DNA from: Archangium gephyra | GTDB lineage: Bacteria; Myxococcota; Myxococcia; Myxococcales; Myxococcaceae | DNA length: 64,000 nt | Reading direction: 5' to 3' | NCBI GenBank assembly: GCA_003243425.1 | Contig: QFQP01000020.1 | Location: 62,001 to 126,000 of the forward strand | Shown: positions 1 through 7,250 of the stretch, in pieces | How the letters are laid out: each line of letters begins with the position of its first letter | Numbering within the stretch: position 1 is the stretch's first letter | Made by a program: the position numbers and the translations under genes | The notes under the pieces: model-generated | Told to the model about the DNA's origin: nothing | What the model saw: only the letters and a program-made list of their open reading frames with translations | Database searches by the model: none

Positions 1-734
1 TGCTGACCACGCGAACCGGTCGACGCGTAGCGCTGCTCGGGCGCGAAGAAGCCCAGCGTGTTGTAGCCCCAGTAGTTGGTCAGCCCGCGTTCGCCGAGAA
101 AGCCCTCCGGAACACACTCGTGAACCGGCAGCAGCTGAACGCTGGTGACGCCGATCGACTTGAGGTGCGCGATGACGCTGGGGTGCGCGAGCCCTGCGTA
201 GGTGCCGCGTTGGTGAACGGGCACGTCGGGGTGCTGCATGGTGAGGCCGCGCACGTGCGCTTCGTAGATGACCGCCTTGCGCCACAGAACTTCCGGGCGG
301 CGATCACCACGCCAATCGAAGTCGTCGGCGACCACCACGCTGCGGGGCACGCCGTCGGCAGAATCGCGCTCGTCGAGCACGTTCGCCCGGCCCAGCTTCG
401 ACCAGTCGACCTTGCCGCTCACCGCGCGCGCGTACGGGTCGACGAGCAGCTTGTGGGCGTTGAAGCGATGGCCGTCGTGCGGCGCCCACGGGCCGGCGAC
501 ACGGAAGCCGTAGAGCGCGCCGGCCTTCAGCCCGGGAACGAAGCCGTGAAAGACGTGGTTGGTCTGATCCCGCAGCGGCAGCCGCGCGAGCTCGCGCTTC
601 GGATCTTCGGTGTCGAAGAGACAGAGTTCGACGCCGGTCGCGTGCTGTGAGGCAACCGCGAAATTGACGCCGTGTTCGTCGACCGTGGCGCCGAGCGGGT
701 ACGGAACTCCCGGCCAGACATCGAAAGAAGACAT
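1..734 (-). CDS. glgX: Glycogen debranching enzyme GlgX, N-terminal part
   Basis: GH13-type debranching enzyme that hydrolyses alpha-1,6 linkages of trimmed glycogen in the cytoplasm. Only the first 244 codons are present; the frame is still open at the left edge. The ATG at 734 begins MSSFDVWPG and is followed by a CBM48/isoamylase N-terminal domain (about residues 8-95, containing GVNFAVAS and FRVAGPW). The start of the TIM barrel follows, with YEAHVRG, QLLPVHE and, near the edge, the family hallmark NYWGYN. The catalytic acids lie outside the window. The gene diverges from the glycosidase-like gene at 767, leaving 32 bases for both promoters. Confidence 0.9.
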   Translation of the reverse strand, partial: MSSFDVWPGVPYPLGATVDEHGVNFAVASQHATGVELCLFDTEDPKRELARLPLRDQTNHVFHGFVPGLKAGALYGFRVAGPWAPHDGHRFNAHKLLVDPYARAVSGKVDWSKLGRANVLDERDSADGVPRSVVVADDFDWRGDRRPEVLWRKAVIYEAHVRGLTMQHPDVPVHQRGTYAGLAHPSVIAHLKSIGVTSVQLLPVHECVPEGFLGERGLTNYWGYNTLGFFAPEQRYASTGSRGQ

Positions 735-766
735 CGGCCCTGAGTCTACGTGCTACCGAAGCGCGC

Positions 767-1525
767 ATGCGTTGCTTCGTGCTCCTGGCACTCGTCGCTG
801 TTCCCGCGCTCGCAGCCGACACGTGGAGCGAGCCATTTCCCGGTGTGCGCATGTTGGAGCGCGTGTCGCCTTCACTGCGCGTGTTCGCGTTGGAGGTGAA
901 GCTCGAGCAGCCCGGGCTCTCGCTGCGCAGCACGGCGACCCACGAGCGCAAGCAGACGGTCAGCGCGTTCGCCGAGTCGGTCGGCGCGCAACTCGCCATC
1001 AACGCCGACTTCTTCAGCTTCGACGACTATTCGACCGAAGGTCTCGCGGCGGGCAACGGTGAACCGTGGGCCGACACCCGCGACACCGTGAATGCCACCA
1101 CGTTCGCGTTCGGCGACGGCCGCGTGCAGCTCTTCGAGCGCACCCCCATCACCTCGTTCGACGATCGCTGGATGAAGGGCGTCGTGTCCGGCGGGCCCGA
1201 GCTGCTGCGCGATGGCGTGGTGCAGTCGTCGCAACAACACCCCGTGAAGTGCTTCTGGCGTCACCCGCGTACGGCGCTCGGGCTCTCTGCCGACAAGAAG
1301 AAGCTCTTGCTGGTGGTCGTCGATGGTCGTTCGGCGAAGTCGACCGGCGTCTCGTGTCGCGAGCTGTCGGCGTTGATGCTCGAGCTCGGGGCGTGGAACG
1401 CGACCAACCTCGACGGTGGTGGCAGCTCCACGATGTGGGTGAAGGGCCGTGGCGTCGTGAACACCCCGTCGGACGGAGTGGAGCGCGTCGTCGGCAATCA
1501 CCTCGCGGTGATCATCGCGCCGTAG
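767..1525 (+). CDS. Exported phosphodiester glycosidase (NAGPA-like) family protein
   Basis: A 252-residue protein with a signal peptide (residues 1-17, cut after ALA), so it is exported. The body matches the phosphodiester glycosidase/NAGPA-like fold: INADFFSFDD near residue 80, a central VSGGPELLRDG segment, HPRTALGLS, and the signature NLDGGGSSTMW near residue 215. Family members remove sugars linked through phosphodiesters or act on envelope polymers; the substrate here is unknown. The gene stands alone, divergent from glgX and convergent with the amidotransferase that ends 18 bases downstream. Confidence 0.8.
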   Translation: MRCFVLLALVAVPALAADTWSEPFPGVRMLERVSPSLRVFALEVKLEQPGLSLRSTATHERKQTVSAFAESVGAQLAINADFFSFDDYSTEGLAAGNGEPWADTRDTVNATTFAFGDGRVQLFERTPITSFDDRWMKGVVSGGPELLRDGVVQSSQQHPVKCFWRHPRTALGLSADKKKLLLVVVDGRSAKSTGVSCRELSALMLELGAWNATNLDGGGSSTMWVKGRGVVNTPSDGVERVVGNHLAVIIAP

Positions 1526-1542
1526 GTCTTCGACCGAGGCGG

Positions 1543-2232
1543 TCAGCCACACAACTCCACGAAGCGGCGCAACACACGCGTGCCCAGCGGCGCTTCACGC
1601 GACTGCGCACCTTCGCGATCGCAGGCGCGGGTGTCGGGGTGCTCGATGCAGAAGCGAATCGAGGCTTCGTTCATCTCGGGGTGGAACTGCACGCCGAAGC
1701 TGCGTTCACCGATCGAGATGGCCTGCACGGCGCAGCGCTCGTTGGTGGCGAGCACGTCGAGCGCGCCGCACGCCACCACCATGTCTTCGTGCGTGGCCTG
1801 CACCTCGAAGCGCGTCGGAAAGTCGGCGAACAACTCCGAGGCACGACCGCGCTCGGTCAGCTCGACCCACACCGTGCCGAGCTCACGGCCCATCGGGTTG
1901 CGTTCCACCTTCGCGCCGTGACGCCACGCGAGCAGCTGATGCCCGAAGCACACGCCCAACACTGCGCGCTGAGCCGCGTCTGCCTCGAGCATCGAATCAG
2001 CGACACGCTCCATCCACGGCTCGATGGCGGTCACCGAACGCGGAGAGCCGCTGACGATCACACCGTCGAACCCACGCACGTCGGGCAACGTCACGCCTTC
2101 GTGCGCTTCGATGGTGGTCAACACCACGTCGCCGCAGCCGCGCTGAAACCACACCTCGTAGTCACCCAGCACCGCGCGCGAGCTGGTGACACCGGCCTTG
2201 AGCAACAGCAGCTTCTTCTTCGACGAATGCAT
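1543..2232 (-). CDS. Class I glutamine amidotransferase domain protein
   Basis: A stand-alone GATase1 domain of 229 residues, related to the glutaminase part of GMP synthase. The nucleophile elbow GVCFGHQ places the catalytic Cys at 95, and FHPE supplies His184 and Glu186, so the triad is complete. Such proteins release ammonia from glutamine or cleave gamma-glutamyl bonds in small molecules; the true substrate is not visible. The upstream SWIB gene is separated from it by an intrinsic terminator, so it should have its own promoter. Confidence 0.8.
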   Translation of the reverse strand: MHSSKKKLLLLKAGVTSSRAVLGDYEVWFQRGCGDVVLTTIEAHEGVTLPDVRGFDGVIVSGSPRSVTAIEPWMERVADSMLEADAAQRAVLGVCFGHQLLAWRHGAKVERNPMGRELGTVWVELTERGRASELFADFPTRFEVQATHEDMVVACGALDVLATNERCAVQAISIGERSFGVQFHPEMNEASIRFCIEHPDTRACDREGAQSREAPLGTRVLRRFVELCG

Positions 2233-2240
2233 GGCGTTTC

Positions 2241-2279
2241 AAAAACGAAGGGCCCGCTCCTGCGAAGGAGCGAGCCCTT
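2241..2279 (-). terminator. Intrinsic terminator of the SWIB gene
   Basis: Arms 2248-2261 and 2266-2279 form a long near-perfect GC-rich stem with a 4-base loop. Read leftwards, the stem is followed by a T-run (complement of the A-run at 2241-2245). It lies just past the stop of the SWIB gene and ahead of the amidotransferase start, so it separates the two. Confidence 0.85.
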
Positions 2280-2304
2280 GTTCAAACACCGAAGGCAGTG
2301 AAGC

Positions 2305-2595
2305 TCAGCCCTTCAGGTGCGAGAAGGCCTTGGAGACCTCCGTCATCTTGATCGTCTTCTTGTTGCCGTAGACCTTCTTCAGCTTGTCGTCGAGGTTGAT
2401 GGTCTGGCCGTCGTTCAGCTTGTTCTTCTTGAAGTACTCCCAGAGCTTCTTGATGACCTGGGTGCGGGGCAGCGGCTTCGCACCGACGACCTCGGCGAGC
2501 TCCGCCGACGGGGTCAGTTCCTTCATGAACGCAGCGCTCGGCTTACGACCAGACTTCGCGGCAGGCTTCTTAGCGGCAGGCTTCTTGGCGGCCAT
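2305..2595 (-). CDS. SWIB/MDM2 domain protein
   Basis: A 96-residue basic protein: an Ala/Lys-rich tail (AAKKPAAKKPAAKSGRKPS, residues 2-20) followed by a SWIB domain (about 23-95) with LPRTQVIKKLWEYFKKN and a short C-terminal helix. SWIB proteins occur in chlamydiae and myxobacteria; the histone-like tail suggests DNA or nucleoid binding, but the role is unproven. The ATG at 2595 was chosen because AAGAGGAAG sits just upstream on this strand; the longer open frame reaching 3465 is antisense to the epimerase and is not believed. An intrinsic terminator follows. Confidence 0.85.
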   Translation of the reverse strand: MAAKKPAAKKPAAKSGRKPSAAFMKELTPSAELAEVVGAKPLPRTQVIKKLWEYFKKNKLNDGQTINLDDKLKKVYGNKKTIKMTEVSKAFSHLKG

Positions 2596-2676
2596 CGTTC
2601 TTCCTCTTTTGGTACTGCGTTGGACTTTTAAGGCCCCCTCCCCGGGGGATTTCGGGTTCCCAGTCGGGAAAACCGA

Positions 2677-2700
2677 GAGCGGGTTGCTAGCACCTCGCTC
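2677..2700. promoter_or_regulatory. Near-palindrome in divergent intergenic region, possible operator
   Basis: GAGCG and CGCTC arms flank a central GCTAGC, giving a 24-base imperfect palindrome. It sits between the divergent SWIB and epimerase genes, where a regulator of either could bind. No clear -35/-10 pair was recognised beside it. Confidence 0.3.
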
Positions 2701-2748
2701 TGGGAAAAACAGCCCTTCGTGAAATTTTTCGAGGGAAACTCGCGCGTG

Positions 2749-3732
2749 ATGCGCAGGCGAACGTTCTTGATCACCGGTGCGAACGGGTTCCTCGGTGCGT
2801 GGCTCGCGAAGGCACTCGTCGCGCGTGGTGACACCGTACGTTGTCTCGTTCGCGAGGGGAGCGACGCGTCGGCGCTCGAGCCCGTGAAGCACACCATCGT
2901 GCACGGCGACGTGACGAGGCCCGCGTCGCTCACGGCTGCGCTCGAAGGCGTCGACACCGTCTTTCATCTCGCCGGCATTCGTCGCGGCACCACGCGCGAC
3001 GAGTTCATGACCGTGAACGCGCTCGGTACGCAGCACGTCGCTGACGCGATGGTGAAGAGCGGCGCGAAGCGGCTGGTGTTCGTCGGTTCCCTCGCCGCGA
3101 GCGGCCCTTCGATCGGCGGCGTGCCCCGCACCGAGAGCGACGCGCTCAATCCGCAGGAGTGGTACGGCGAATCGAAAGCCGAAGCCGAGCGCATCGCGTT
3201 CTCGTTCCGGGATCGCCTCGAGGTCACCAGCTGCAGACCGGCGCGCATCGTCGGCCCGGGTGATCACGAGAACCTCACGTTCTTCAAGCTGGTGAAGAAG
3301 GGCTTCATTCTCCGCATCGGCGGGCCCGAGCGCCGCTTGTCGTTCGTCGACGTGGAAGACGTGGTCGATCAACTGCTGCTGCAGGCCGACAAACCGGAGG
3401 CCGTGGGCGAAGCGTTCTTCGCTGCGTCTGATGAAACGCAGAGCGTCGAGCAGCTGATGCGGCACGTGGCGGGGGTGATGAAGCGCTCGGCGCGCACGCT
3501 GTATCTGCCGCCGTTCGTGCTCACGTTCCTCGGCGCGGTCGCAGACCTGATCAGCAACCTCACCGGCAAGAAGCTGCCGCTCAACCGCAAGCTCGCACGG
3601 CAGCTGCTCGCGCCGGGGTGGACGTGCCGCATCGACAAGGCGCGACGGCTGCTCGGGTACGAGCCGAAGCGCAGCGTGAACGAGTCACTCACGCGCAGCG
3701 CCGAGAGCTACGTGCAGTTGGGCTGGCTGTAG
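2749..3732 (+). CDS. NAD(P)-dependent sugar epimerase/dehydratase family protein
   Basis: A 327-residue extended-SDR protein. GANGFLG (residues 10-16) is the Rossmann dinucleotide motif, and Tyr139 and Lys143 in YGESK are the catalytic pair. The C-terminal part (YLPPFVLTFLGAVADLISNLTGK) resembles members acting on sterol-like or sugar substrates. Three in-frame starts exist (GTG 2719, GTG 2746, ATG 2749); ATG 2749 is preferred because the Rossmann strand then begins almost at once, with GAGGG 13 bases upstream. The substrate cannot be read from sequence. Confidence 0.8.
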   Translation: MRRRTFLITGANGFLGAWLAKALVARGDTVRCLVREGSDASALEPVKHTIVHGDVTRPASLTAALEGVDTVFHLAGIRRGTTRDEFMTVNALGTQHVADAMVKSGAKRLVFVGSLAASGPSIGGVPRTESDALNPQEWYGESKAEAERIAFSFRDRLEVTSCRPARIVGPGDHENLTFFKLVKKGFILRIGGPERRLSFVDVEDVVDQLLLQADKPEAVGEAFFAASDETQSVEQLMRHVAGVMKRSARTLYLPPFVLTFLGAVADLISNLTGKKLPLNRKLARQLLAPGWTCRIDKARRLLGYEPKRSVNESLTRSAESYVQLGWL

Positions 3733-3741
3733 AAACGACGA

Positions 3742-3773
3742 CGCCCGCGTCTTCGAAGTGAAGAGCGCGGGCG
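3742..3773. terminator. Hairpin between convergent genes
   Basis: CGCCCGCG (3742-3749) pairs with CGCGGGCG (3766-3773), extended by TCTTC/GAAGA with one bulge. It lies between the convergent epimerase and Cys-rich lipoprotein genes. It has no strong T-run on either side, so the terminator role is inferred from position and stem strength. Confidence 0.45.
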
Positions 3774-3797
3774 CCGGGTCGGAACTTCGGCGTCGAA

Positions 3798-5627
3798 TCA
3801 GCGACCGCTCGCCAGCCGCGTGTACTGATCGGTGATGTCCGGCGTGAAGTCGCCGTTGGTGTCGCGCCACTCGTAGATGTACCACTCGTCGGTGTACGCC
3901 ATGCGGTTGGGCAGCATCACGTTGGCCCAGTACCAGGCCGCCGCCTGCGTGCCGTTGCCGGGGCTGCACAGGCCGTACGAGATGAGCGCCAGCGTGCCCG
4001 ACGCGGGATCGATCGCCAGCTCGACGAGGAACACGTCACGGCCACGCGAACCCATGCCGCCGTCGGCGAGGTACACGCCACCGTCCGACGGACCACACTC
4101 CGACTGCGCGCGCTGCACGACGATGGGGTCCACGCCGCCGTCGTTGAGGCGCTGCTTGAAATAGAACTCCGTGCCGTTCACGTTGTTCGAGAAGTAGACC
4201 TTGGTGACCTTCTTGTTCCGCTCGAGCCAGTTCACCGGGAGGTTCGGGAACGGACCACCGGCGGTCACCACCGTGTACGAGCCGCCGAGCAGCAGGCGAC
4301 CGGGCTGACCCGCGTCGAGCGCCGGGCCACCATCGGGCTGCAGCGGCGGGCGCTGCTCGACGACCGTCGGGTCGTCATCGTCGGCGAACGTGATCTGCGT
4401 CGACGACGAGCAGTACTGCGTGATGGTCGAGGCGAGCACCGTCGTCGCCGCGTTGTCGAGCGGCTGGCCATCGCGCAGCGCGACGACGTTCTGGTTCGCG
4501 CAGAAGTTGGGGAAGGTCTTGTCGCGGCACTGCGAGCCGTCACAGAACTGATCAGCGGTGCAGGTCACGCCGCACGCGCCACAGTTGTTGGTCGCCGTGG
4601 TGTCGCGGCACGCGCCCGCGCAGCACGCCTTGTTGGTGCCACACGCCACGCCGCACGCGCCGCAGTTGTCGGCGTCGTTCTGCAGCGATTCACAGCGGCC
4701 GTTGCAGCACGTCTCGCCAGCGCCACACGGCGCGGTCGCGCTGCACGCGCCCACGCACGTGCCGTTGTTGCAGACGTTGCCGGCCGCGCACTGCGAGTCC
4801 TGCGTGCACATCTGGCACGAGTGGTTCGGCAGGCAGACACCGCTCGGGCAGTCCGTACCGGTCTTGCAACCCTGCTCGCAGGTGAAGTCGGGACGGCAGT
4901 ACTGGCCCGTGGGGCAGTTGTCGGTCGCGCCCGGCAAGCAGGCGACGCAGGTGTTCGTACCCAGGTTGCAGCGCGGCGTGGTGCCACCACACTGCGAGTC
5001 AGACGTGCACTGCACGCACTGGTTCTGCACGCACACGCCGTTGGGGCAATCGGTGTTCGACAAGCAGCCCACGCAGGTGTTGCTCGCCGGGTCGCAGACA
5101 GGGCGGTTCGGGTCGCGGCAGTCGGTGCCGGTCACGCACTGCACGCACTTGTTCGTCGCCGGGTTGCAGATGTTGAGCGGCGCGTTGTTGCACTGCGAGT
5201 TGGTGGTGCACTCCACGCACTGGCCCGCGGCGGTGTCACAGACCTGGCCCGACGGGCACGTGGGGTTCGCAGCCGAGCAGCCGTTCACGCACGTGCCGTT
5301 GTTGCAGGTCTGGCCGGCGAGGCAGTGCGCGTCGAGCACGCACTCCACACAGCCGATGCCGGGGCGGCACATCGCGCCGACGCAACGGTCGTCTTCGCTG
5401 CGACAACCGGCTTCACAGGTGCCGCCGTTACAGACGAACCCAGCCTCGCAGTGCTCGTCGGAGACACACTGCACGCAGAGCATCGCTTCGGGATCGCACC
5501 GCATCGAGCCGGGGATCGTGCAGTCGGCTTCAGTGCGGCACGAGACGCCCGGCGTCGCGCAGGTACAACCGGACAGGAACAGCGCAACAACCGCAGCGGA
5601 AATCGGGAGGAGGTGCTTCTGGGCCAT
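3798..5627 (-). CDS. Cysteine-rich modular lipoprotein
   Basis: A 609-residue predicted lipoprotein. MAQKHLLP starts a signal peptide with lipobox LSGC (Cys near residue 20). From there to about residue 370 runs a chain of Cys-rich modules of about 20-35 residues, often written C-x2-C-x5-C, with CNNGTCV, CVQC and CCNGRC variants, which look disulphide-bonded. The C-terminal 230 residues are a distinct, nearly Cys-free domain ending in an Asp-rich DTNGDFTPDITDQY stretch. Proteins of this architecture are common in myxobacteria and probably sit on the cell surface; no enzymatic motif was seen. The start at 5627 was preferred to 5657 because it begins the signal peptide directly. Confidence 0.7.
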   Translation of the reverse strand: MAQKHLLPISAAVVALFLSGCTCATPGVSCRTEADCTIPGSMRCDPEAMLCVQCVSDEHCEAGFVCNGGTCEAGCRSEDDRCVGAMCRPGIGCVECVLDAHCLAGQTCNNGTCVNGCSAANPTCPSGQVCDTAAGQCVECTTNSQCNNAPLNICNPATNKCVQCVTGTDCRDPNRPVCDPASNTCVGCLSNTDCPNGVCVQNQCVQCTSDSQCGGTTPRCNLGTNTCVACLPGATDNCPTGQYCRPDFTCEQGCKTGTDCPSGVCLPNHSCQMCTQDSQCAAGNVCNNGTCVGACSATAPCGAGETCCNGRCESLQNDADNCGACGVACGTNKACCAGACRDTTATNNCGACGVTCTADQFCDGSQCRDKTFPNFCANQNVVALRDGQPLDNAATTVLASTITQYCSSSTQITFADDDDPTVVEQRPPLQPDGGPALDAGQPGRLLLGGSYTVVTAGGPFPNLPVNWLERNKKVTKVYFSNNVNGTEFYFKQRLNDGGVDPIVVQRAQSECGPSDGGVYLADGGMGSRGRDVFLVELAIDPASGTLALISYGLCSPGNGTQAAAWYWANVMLPNRMAYTDEWYIYEWRDTNGDFTPDITDQYTRLASGR

Positions 5628-5684
5628 GCGGGGCCCTTTGTCCCCACACGCGCCCACACGTCAAGAGGGCGGGCCCTCGCGAAA

Positions 5685-6509
5685 TCAGCTCGCCGGTTTT
5701 TCTTCAGCCTTGAGAGCGGAAAGGTCAACGGGCTTGGCACCGACGGCGTGGAATCCTCCGTCGACGCGAATCAGCTCGCCGGTCGTCGCCGGGAACCAGT
5801 CGCTGAGCAGCACGCAGGCGGTGCGTGCCACTGCGTCGAGTGACGCTTCACCACGCGCGTCCCACCCGAGCGGCGCCTGCTCACCCCAGGTGTTCTCGAG
5901 GAACTTGAAGCCGGGGATGCCCTTGGCCGCGATGGTGGCGATGGGGCCCGCGGCCAGCGAGTTGACGCGGATCTTCCTGGGCCCCAGATCGCGCGCGAGG
6001 TAGCGAACGATGGCCTCGAGCCCCGCCTTGCACACGCCCATCCAGTCGTAGAGCGGCCAGGCCTGCGTCGAGTTGTCGAAGTCGAGCGTGACGATGCTGC
6101 CGCCCTTGTCCATCAGCGGCGCGAGCGAAACCGAGAGCTCCTTGAGCGAGAACGCCGAGATTCGGAACGCGGTCTGCACCGATTCCCACGGTGCGCTCGA
6201 GAACTTGCCGCCCAGCGCGTCTTCAGGCGCGAAGCCGATGGCGTGGAGGATGCCGTCGAGGCGGCCCCACTTCGCCTTGATGGCGTCGTGCAGCGCGGCG
6301 AAGTGCGCGGTGTTCGAGACGTCGAGCTCGAGCACCTCAGGAACCGGCGAGAGCTTCCTGGCCGTGCGCTGCGTGAGCGACATCGGGCGGCCGAAGCTGG
6401 TGAGGATGACTTCAGCGCCCTGCGCGAGCGCGTGTTCGGCGACAGAGAACGCGATGGACTGCGGCGTGAGCACGCCGGTGATGAGCAGCTTCTTTCCCTG
6501 GAGGAGCAT
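5685..6509 (-). CDS. fabI: Enoyl-[acyl-carrier-protein] reductase FabI
   Basis: Reduces trans-2-enoyl-ACP with NADH in the last step of each type II fatty-acid elongation cycle. The 274-residue protein has the divergent FabI Rossmann start (GKKLLITGVLTPQSIA) in place of the classical Gly-rich loop. The catalytic YDWMGVCK gives the Tyr-x6-Lys pair typical of FabI, and LAAGPIAT and VDGGFHAVG lie where expected. The ATG at 6509 is favoured because family members begin near MLLQGKK; a GTG at 6527 in the same frame is possible. It lies 38 bases after the outer-membrane protein gene on the same strand. Confidence 0.92.
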   Translation of the reverse strand: MLLQGKKLLITGVLTPQSIAFSVAEHALAQGAEVILTSFGRPMSLTQRTARKLSPVPEVLELDVSNTAHFAALHDAIKAKWGRLDGILHAIGFAPEDALGGKFSSAPWESVQTAFRISAFSLKELSVSLAPLMDKGGSIVTLDFDNSTQAWPLYDWMGVCKAGLEAIVRYLARDLGPRKIRVNSLAAGPIATIAAKGIPGFKFLENTWGEQAPLGWDARGEASLDAVARTACVLLSDWFPATTGELIRVDGGFHAVGAKPVDLSALKAEEKPAS

Positions 6510-6547
6510 GGGCGCGGCGTCTACCACGCCACGTGCTCGGTCAATCT

Positions 6548-7213
6548 CTATTCTCCCGCGCGCAACGTCAGCGTGAGCCCGAAGGTCCAGAACGAGCCGC
6601 CCGACGGCGACGACAGGGTGATGGTGTTCCCCGGCTGATCACGGTTGTTGTAGTCGAGGTAGTACTTGTCCCAGTTGAAGAACACGCCGCGCACGAAGAA
6701 GCCCACGCCGAAGTACTTCACGAAGAACCAGTCGGCAGACAGGCCCCACTCGAACAACAGGCCGTCCATGCCGCGCTTCTCTCCGACGATTCCGTAGCCC
6801 ACGCCGAACCACGTCGACGCGTCGAGGCCGATGGGGCGCTTCTCCTTGTTGAGGAACACCAGCTCCAGCGGATGCCACGCGACCTTGCCCACCGCGAAGC
6901 CGCCGCCGCCGCGATCCGACGTGGTCAGGTCCCAGCCGGTCGCCGTGATGTCGGCACCGAGGCTGGCGTGGCCCAGAATGTTGTACGCGATGCCTAACGA
7001 AACCGTGTGCGTGTTCGCCAGGTCCGTTACGAAGCCCGCGGCGCCGCCGGGGTCTCGACTTCCCGTATCGGCGTCGAGCTTGTTGGGATCCATCGTCCAG
7101 AAGCCGGGGCCGTACTGGATCTGAAAAAGAAACCCACCCTTCGAAAAGTCGGGGGGATCAGCGAGGGCGCTGGTCGTTAGCAGGAGCGCTGAGAGCGTGA
7201 AGAAACGAATCAT
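6548..7213 (-). CDS. Predicted outer-membrane beta-barrel protein
   Basis: A 221-residue protein starting MIRFFTLSALLLTTSALA, a clear signal peptide. The rest alternates hydrophobic and polar residues with many aromatics and Gly (FGVGYGIVG, WFFVKYFGVGFFVRGVFFNWDKYY) and ends in a short strand close to the C-terminus, as small outer-membrane barrels do. No enzymatic motif is visible. It diverges from sucA with 37 bases between starts. A longer frame to 7519 exists but would run into sucA and lacks a signal peptide at its start. Confidence 0.65.
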   Translation of the reverse strand: MIRFFTLSALLLTTSALADPPDFSKGGFLFQIQYGPGFWTMDPNKLDADTGSRDPGGAAGFVTDLANTHTVSLGIAYNILGHASLGADITATGWDLTTSDRGGGGFAVGKVAWHPLELVFLNKEKRPIGLDASTWFGVGYGIVGEKRGMDGLLFEWGLSADWFFVKYFGVGFFVRGVFFNWDKYYLDYNNRDQPGNTITLSSPSGGSFWTFGLTLTLRAGE

Positions 7214-7250
7214 GGAGCGGACCGCCCCATCCGCATAAAAGACCGCCGAC

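Noticed and set aside
2596..3465. N-terminal extension of the SWIB protein
   Set aside because: It is antisense to the epimerase; a good ribosome site supports the short start at 2595.
4558..6003. 481-codon forward frame over the Cys-rich lipoprotein and fabI
   Set aside because: Composition is the complement of Cys-rich repeats, with no plausible start; both genes below are well supported.
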